Assembly (NCBI GenBank): GCA_050697275.1
Contig: JBOGZI010000186.1
Location: 1-17,087 of the forward strand
Origin: JBOGZI01 sp050697275
GTDB lineage: Bacteria; Actinomycetota; Thermoleophilia; Solirubrobacterales; 70-9
Direction: 5' to 3'
DNA: 17,087 bases
The notes under the pieces were generated by a model. That model made no database searches. It had not been told where the DNA came from and was given only the letters and a program-made list of their open reading frames with translations. Below are positions 13,228 through 17,087 of this stretch, piece by piece. Numbering within the stretch: the first letter of the stretch is position 1; each line of letters opens with the position of its first letter. A program made the translations under genes and the position numbers.

Positions 13228-14181
13228 CTAGCCGGACAGGCTCCAGATACTCGCGCGAAGCCGCTCGGCGGCTTCCCCCGGATCGTCGGCCCCGGCGATG
13301 CTGCGCGCCGCCGCCACCAGCAGGGACGCGGGCCGGCCCGGCGCGAGCGCTGGGCCGAGCTCCTCCGGCCGTCCGCCCTGGGCGCCCACGCCGGGCACGA
13401 GGAAGATCGAGTCGGGCATCAACTCCCGCAGCCGCCCGAGGTGCTGCGGGGCGGTGGCGCCGACCACGGCACCCATGCCGCTCAGCCCGCCCTCGCCGCC
13501 GAGCTGCGGGGCCCGCTCCGCCACCAGCTCCGCCAGCCGCTCATGGAGCGGGCGCCCCTCGAGCGCGGCGTCCTGGAGGGCGGCGGCGCCGGGATTCGAG
13601 GTCCGCACCAGCAGGAAGACGCCGGCGCGAGCGTCCCTCGCCGCCTCGACCAGGACGTCGACCGCGTCCTCGCCGAGCAGGGGGTTGGCGGTGAAGGCGT
13701 CGGCGCCGAGCCCCCGCACGGAGCCCCACGGCGTCGGCGTCTCGCCGACCAGGGCCTGTCCGTACGCCCTCGCCGTCACCGGCACGTCGCCGCGCTTGCC
13801 GTCGGCCACCACCAGCAGTCCCGCCCCGCGGGCGCCCGCGCAGACCTCCTCGAGGGCGCGCCAGCCGGGCGCCCCGAGGCGCTCGAAGCAGGCGAGCTGC
13901 GGCTTCACCGCGACGCAGGCGTGGCCGGCGAGCTCGATCAGCCGCCGGCACTCCTGGACCACCGCGGTGGCCGCGCGCTCCGCCGTCTCGAGGCCGGAGG
14001 CGTCGGGTGCCGTGGCCGCGGGCAGCTCGGCCGGGTCGGGGTCTAGCCCGAGGCAAAGCTGGCTCCGGCGCTCCTCCGTGAGCGCCGCCAGCCTGTCGGC
14101 GAATGGAGCGCTCAGCCCGTCGGCCTCAGACGCCGGACCCGCCGCTCTCGCCGCCGCCCGCTTGCGCGGCAGGAGCCTCAC
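13228..14181 (-). CDS. pyrF: Orotidine 5'-phosphate decarboxylase (type 2)
   Basis: PyrF decarboxylates OMP to UMP, the last step of UMP synthesis. The product is the longer type 2 form: APFADRLAALTEERRSQLCLGLDPDP near the N-terminus (substrate Asp in GLDPDP), the catalytic loop DGKRGD (Asp127, Lys129, Asp132), then PLLGEDAV, VRTSNPGA and a C-terminal VPGVGAQGG phosphate-binding segment. The start is uncertain. The only standard start codon upstream of the conserved APFAD block is the GTG at 14181, which makes the gene overlap hup by 56 bases and gives a basic 22-residue leader that does not look conserved. A CTG at 14115, with GAGG eight bases upstream at the hup stop codon, would give about 295 residues and no overlap. 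I list the GTG form. Confidence 0.94.
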   Translation of the reverse strand: MRLLPRKRAAARAAGPASEADGLSAPFADRLAALTEERRSQLCLGLDPDPAELPAATAPDASGLETAERAATAVVQECRRLIELAGHACVAVKPQLACFERLGAPGWRALEEVCAGARGAGLLVVADGKRGDVPVTARAYGQALVGETPTPWGSVRGLGADAFTANPLLGEDAVDVLVEAARDARAGVFLLVRTSNPGAAALQDAALEGRPLHERLAELVAERAPQLGGEGGLSGMGAVVGATAPQHLGRLRELMPDSIFLVPGVGAQGGRPEELGPALAPGRPASLLVAAARSIAGADDPGEAAERLRASIWSLSG

Positions 14182-14464
14182 CGCCTCCGCCCTTCACCTT
14201 CTTCTTCAGGCCGGAGCCGGCCGAGAACCGCGGCACCTTGCCGCCGGGGATGAAGATCCGCTCGCCGGTGCGCGGGTTCACCCCCTGTCGCGGGCCGCGC
14301 TCGGCGACGGCGAACTTGCCGAAGCCGGTGAAGTTGACCTCGCCCCCGTCCTGGAGGACCTTTGTGATGGCGTCGAGTACGGCGTCCAGGGCCTGACCAG
14401 CCTCCTTCTTGTTGCCGATCCTGCTGTCGCCCGCCAGTACGTCGAGGAACTCAGCCTTCGTCAC
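14126..14464 (-). CDS. hup: HU-family nucleoid DNA-binding protein
   Basis: HU/IHF-type histone-like protein that binds and bends DNA as a dimer. The 112-residue product starts MTKAEFLDVLAG and has the HU core: GFGKF at 47-51 and the DNA-intercalating arm with GVNPRTGE (61-68), closing with VPRFSAGSGLKKKV. After residue 91 comes a 21-residue Gly/Ala/Ser/Glu tail not present in standard 90-residue HU; it is not the Lys/Ala-rich tail of mycobacterial or Streptomyces HupS. The GTG start is preceded by GAGGAGG five bases upstream, the strongest ribosome binding site in the window. It is transcribed toward pyrF and overlaps or is tightly coupled to it. IHF subunit identity is unlikely because it appears as a single gene. 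Confidence 0.95.
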   Translation of the reverse strand: MTKAEFLDVLAGDSRIGNKKEAGQALDAVLDAITKVLQDGGEVNFTGFGKFAVAERGPRQGVNPRTGERIFIPGGKVPRFSAGSGLKKKVKGGGGEAPAAQAGGGESGGSGV

Positions 14465-14469
14465 GTCAT

Positions 14470-14498
14470 CCTCCTCGGGTTGGAGTCGCGCCAGCCTA
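14470..14498 (-). promoter_or_regulatory. hup ribosome binding site and candidate -10 box
   Basis: GAGGAGG (14470-14476) lies 5 bases before the hup GTG and decides this start. A TAGGCT box (14493-14498) in the 52-bp gap after tldE could drive hup, with a start near 14486 and a leader of about 22 bases. The -35 is poor. The RBS is a firm call; the promoter is tentative. Confidence 0.5.
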
Positions 14499-14516
14499 AC
14501 AGCGGTCGGCGACGCT

Positions 14517-15905
14517 CTATCCCTCAGCTCCTGACGCCTGGCCCCCGCCTATCGCAAGCTCGGCGACGAGCAGCGGGCTGCTCCGCACCGACCCCCCGAA
14601 CGGGACCCAGCGCGAGTCAGAACCCACGGCTCGAACGTCCGCCAGGGTCTCGAGCAGCTCGCCGGCCACGGTGAACTCCCGTAGCGGCTCTGCCAGCTCC
14701 CCGGCGCGAATCGAGCGCCCGGTCGCCCCGACCGAGAAGCGGCCGGTGACCGGGTTGACGCCCGAGTGGAGCCCGGCGACCTCGGTGACATAGACCCCCT
14801 CCCCCGCCTCCCGCAGGATCTCCTCGAACGACAGCGCTCCCGGCTCGATCAACAGGTTGGAGGGCGCGACCGACGGCGGCGTGCGGTAGCTGCCGCGGGC
14901 GGCGTTCCCGGTCGAGCGGGCCTCGCCGCGGCGCGCCGTGTAGCTGTCGTGGAGGTAGGAGAGCAGCCGCCGGTCCCCGATCAGCGGGGTCCGCCCGCGC
15001 GGTATCCCCTCGCCGTCGAACGGGGCGCTGGCCGGGCCCTCGGGGTCGATCCCGTCGTCCGCCAGCGACAGCGCCTCCGAGGCGATCGCCTCCCCGAGCC
15101 GCTCGGCGAACGGGGAGCGGCCCCGCTGCACCTCGTCCGCGCACAGCGAGCTCCCGATCAGACCCGCGAAGCTGGCGGCGACACGGTCCGAGAGCACGAC
15201 CGGGCAGCTCCGCGAGTCGGGCTTGCCGGCCCCGAGCATGGCGAGGGCCTCCTCGGCCGCTTCGGCGCCGATCGCCTCCGGGTCGAGCCCCCGGGCGGAG
15301 CGGCCGACCCCGAAGCCGAGCCCGGTCTGCACCTCGGAGTCCTCGGCGGCCATCGCCTGCAGGTACGCGTAGCACTGCGAGGCCGCGAAGCCGCCGCCCG
15401 GCCCTCGCGAGGAGGCGAGCGCCGCCTCGCCGTCCTCGTCGACGTAGACGACCTCCTCCACCCCGCTGATCCGCTTGTCGCGCTCCAACGCCGTCCTCTC
15501 GATCAGCTTCGCCAGCCCGATCGCCTCCGCGGTCTCCAGCTCGGCGATCGCCGGGTCCCGCAGCCCCTCGATCGCCGCGGGCTCGCCCGCCTCGTCCGGC
15601 GGGCCGGCGTGCTGGTCGGGATCCGCGGCCCGGGCGGCCTCGGCGGCGGCGCGTCCGAGCTCGCGCAACCCCTCCGGGCCGAGGTCGGTGCCGTAGGCGT
15701 AGCCCGCGCGGTTGCCGAGCCAGGCACGGAGCCCGGCCCCGCGCCCGCTCGCCTCGGTGAGGCTCTCGACCTCGCCGCCGTGGACCCGCACCTCGCGTCC
15801 GCGCGAGCCCTCGACCCAGGCCTCGGCGTCATCGGCGCCGGCGGCGATCGCCGCCTCGACGGCGGCGCCGGCGGCCCGCTCCAGCTCCTCGCTCGGGACG
15901 GACAT
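14517..15905 (-). CDS. tldE: TldE/PmbA-type subunit of the TldD-TldE peptidase
   Basis: A 462-residue member of the TldD/PmbA family. It lacks the HExxxH zinc motif, as expected for the TldE (PmbA) partner; in characterised bacteria TldE and TldD form a heterodimeric metalloprotease that trims peptides such as the microcin B17 leader and CcdA. Family features include the GAGLRAWLGNRAGYAYGTD region near the N-terminus, VVLSDRVAASFAGLIGSSL in the middle, and a C-terminal HSGVNPVTGRFSVGATG block. I chose the ATG at 15905, which shares one base with the tldD stop (TGATG); the open frame extends upstream but would overlap tldD. It is followed after 52 bp by hup. No RiPP or toxin gene is visible nearby, so the substrate is unknown. 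Confidence 0.9.
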   Translation of the reverse strand: MSVPSEELERAAGAAVEAAIAAGADDAEAWVEGSRGREVRVHGGEVESLTEASGRGAGLRAWLGNRAGYAYGTDLGPEGLRELGRAAAEAARAADPDQHAGPPDEAGEPAAIEGLRDPAIAELETAEAIGLAKLIERTALERDKRISGVEEVVYVDEDGEAALASSRGPGGGFAASQCYAYLQAMAAEDSEVQTGLGFGVGRSARGLDPEAIGAEAAEEALAMLGAGKPDSRSCPVVLSDRVAASFAGLIGSSLCADEVQRGRSPFAERLGEAIASEALSLADDGIDPEGPASAPFDGEGIPRGRTPLIGDRRLLSYLHDSYTARRGEARSTGNAARGSYRTPPSVAPSNLLIEPGALSFEEILREAGEGVYVTEVAGLHSGVNPVTGRFSVGATGRSIRAGELAEPLREFTVAGELLETLADVRAVGSDSRWVPFGGSVRSSPLLVAELAIGGGQASGAEG

Positions 15906-17087
15906 CAGACCGCTGTCCCGCCGACGGTGATCCCGCGGATCCTGACGTGCCCCTGCCCGGTCCCGACCGGGGCCCGCTGCCCGGCCTTGCCGCAGAAGCC
16001 GGTCTTCATCTCGAAGTCCGATCCGATCGCGTCGATCCGGCTCAACGCCTGCAGGCAGTTGCCGATCAGGGTGGCGCCGCGGCACGGCCGGGTCACCCGG
16101 CCGCCCTCGATCAGGTAGCCCTCCGAGACGCCGAAGACGAAGTCGCCCGTCGCCGGCTCGACCTGGCCTCCCCCGAACGAGACGGCGTAGAAGCCGCGCT
16201 CCACCTCGGCGATGATCTCCTCCGGCTCCGCCTCGCCGGGGGCGATGTAGGTGTTGGTCATCCGCGGGATCGGCAGGTGGCGGAAGCTCTCGCGGCGCCC
16301 GTTCCCGGTCGACTCGGTCCCGTCACGGCGGGCGCGCAGGCGATCGTAGAGAAGAGAGCTGAGCCGCCCCTCCTCGATCACCGCGGTGCGCCGGCACGGC
16401 GTGCCCTCGTCGTCGATCGCCCCCGTCCCCCACTCGCCGGGCATCTTGCCGTCGTCGTAGGCGGTGAGCAGCGGTTCGGCCACCTTCTCGCCGAGCTTCC
16501 CCGCGTAGACGCTCGCCCCCTTCTGGACCGCGTCGGCCTCGAGGCCGTGGCCGGTCATCTCGTGGAAGAGGACGCCGCCGAACCCGCCGCCCACGACCAC
16601 GGTCATCTCCCCGGCGGGAGCCGGGTCCGCGTCCAGCAGGGTGAGCGCCTGGTCCGCGGCCTGCTCGGCGATCCGGGCCGGGTCCCCGTCGAGCAGCTCG
16701 AATCCCCGCAGCGCCCCGAGGGTCTCGAACCCGGTTTCGACCGCGCCGTTGCTCCGCGCCACCACCTGGGCGCCGAGCCGCACCCGGGTGCGGTCGTCGG
16801 CCGCGTGAAGCCCCTCGGAGTTCGCCACCGCGACCCGCCGGCGGCCCTCGGCGTAGGCGGCCGAGACCTGGCTGATCTCGTCCCCGGCCGCCCGCGCGCG
16901 GTCGTCCAGCTCGCGCAGCAGCTCCGCCTTGCGCTCGGCGGGCACCGAAGCCGGGTCAACCTCCACCTCCCCTCCGCGGGGCGGCTCCGCCGCCGAAACC
17001 GCCCGCGGCGCCGCCGGGCTCTCGTCCAGCGCCGAGCTGAGGTCCGCGGCCGCGGCGAGCAGGTCCTCCTCGGCGGCGAAGATGTCG
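15905..17087 (-). CDS. tldD: TldD-type zinc metallopeptidase, C-terminal part (5' end outside window)
   Basis: The catalytic subunit of the TldD/TldE protease. The frame is open to the window edge, showing 393 residues of a family usually near 460-480, so the real start lies outside; the in-frame GTG at 16966 should not be taken as the start. The zinc motif HEMTGH (HExxxH) is at 16547-16564, preceded by VVVGGGFGGVLF. Also conserved are MPGEWGTGAIDDEG, the RRDGTESTGNGRRESFRHLPIPRMTNTY region, and a Cys-containing C-terminus (KTGFCGKAGQRAPVGTGQ). An Ala/Pro-rich stretch near the edge (about residues 20-40 of the visible part) looks like an insertion in the N-terminal domain. The stop overlaps the tldE start by one base. 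Confidence 0.92.
   Translation of the reverse strand, partial: DIFAAEEDLLAAAADLSSALDESPAAPRAVSAAEPPRGGEVEVDPASVPAERKAELLRELDDRARAAGDEISQVSAAYAEGRRRVAVANSEGLHAADDRTRVRLGAQVVARSNGAVETGFETLGALRGFELLDGDPARIAEQAADQALTLLDADPAPAGEMTVVVGGGFGGVLFHEMTGHGLEADAVQKGASVYAGKLGEKVAEPLLTAYDDGKMPGEWGTGAIDDEGTPCRRTAVIEEGRLSSLLYDRLRARRDGTESTGNGRRESFRHLPIPRMTNTYIAPGEAEPEEIIAEVERGFYAVSFGGGQVEPATGDFVFGVSEGYLIEGGRVTRPCRGATLIGNCLQALSRIDAIGSDFEMKTGFCGKAGQRAPVGTGQGHVRIRGITVGGTAV

Noticed and set aside
15906..16085. Upstream extension of the tldE frame
   Set aside because: It overlaps the conserved C-terminus of tldD; the ATG at the tldD stop is the natural start.
16964..16966. GTG as the tldD start
   Set aside because: The frame stays open to the window edge and the upstream residues look like TldD N-terminal domain, so the gene is simply cut by the window.
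1..17087. tRNA or rRNA genes, CRISPR arrays, insertion sequences, prophage or attachment sites
   Set aside because: None seen on either strand; the genes are contiguous housekeeping units and the only longer direct repeat noticed is the one inside rpsI.

Overview
The window is very GC-rich chromosomal DNA with densely packed housekeeping genes, nearly all on the minus strand. There is no sign of plasmid, phage or insertion-sequence content. Several things point to a high-GC actinobacterium: the order rplM-rpsI-glmM-glmS-acpS, a GuaB3-type IMP dehydrogenase next to guaA, a c-di-AMP riboswitch in front of a cell-wall hydrolase, many GTG starts, and several genes with TANNNT boxes a few bases before the start codon and no Shine-Dalgarno. 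A DUF3352 lipoprotein and long low-complexity N-terminal extensions on S9 and GuaA suggest a deep lineage such as Thermoleophilia/Solirubrobacterales. That placement is inference, not shown by any marker gene here.

Layout, high to low coordinates, which is the direction of transcription for the minus strand. (1) 17087-14517: tldD (5' end outside the window) and tldE, stop and start overlapping by one base; together they form the TldD/TldE peptidase. (2) 14464-13228: an HU-type nucleoid protein and pyrF, which overlap or are tightly coupled. (3) 13184-10487: a LysM membrane protein, a D,D-carboxypeptidase and a PfkB sugar kinase, spaced 2 bp and -4 bp, ending at a strong intrinsic terminator. 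(4) 10356-7461: guaB3 and guaA (8-base overlap), for IMP to XMP to GMP. (5) A small plus-strand island, 6389-7460: a riboswitch-controlled secreted M23 peptidase and a one-helix zinc-ribbon protein whose stop codon touches that of guaA. (6) 6264-1: rplM, rpsI, glmM, glmS, a DUF3352 lipoprotein gene and acpS (3' end outside the window), a compact run with gaps of 35 bp or less.

The genes converge on growth: ribosomal proteins L13/S9, UDP-GlcNAc precursor synthesis (GlmS, GlmM), peptidoglycan trimming (S11 carboxypeptidase, M23 peptidase, LysM protein), purine and pyrimidine nucleotides (GuaB3, GuaA, PyrF), acyl-carrier activation (AcpS) and nucleoid structure (HU).

I see no clearly new multi-gene system. 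The most interesting signals are regulatory or architectural: the c-di-AMP riboswitch and its unusual closeness to the start codon, a GC hairpin with a U-run directly against the rplM start, a structured leader plus terminator before guaB3, the roughly 150-residue acidic repeat-bearing extension of S9, the hup/pyrF junction, and a lipoprotein gene wedged between glmS and acpS.
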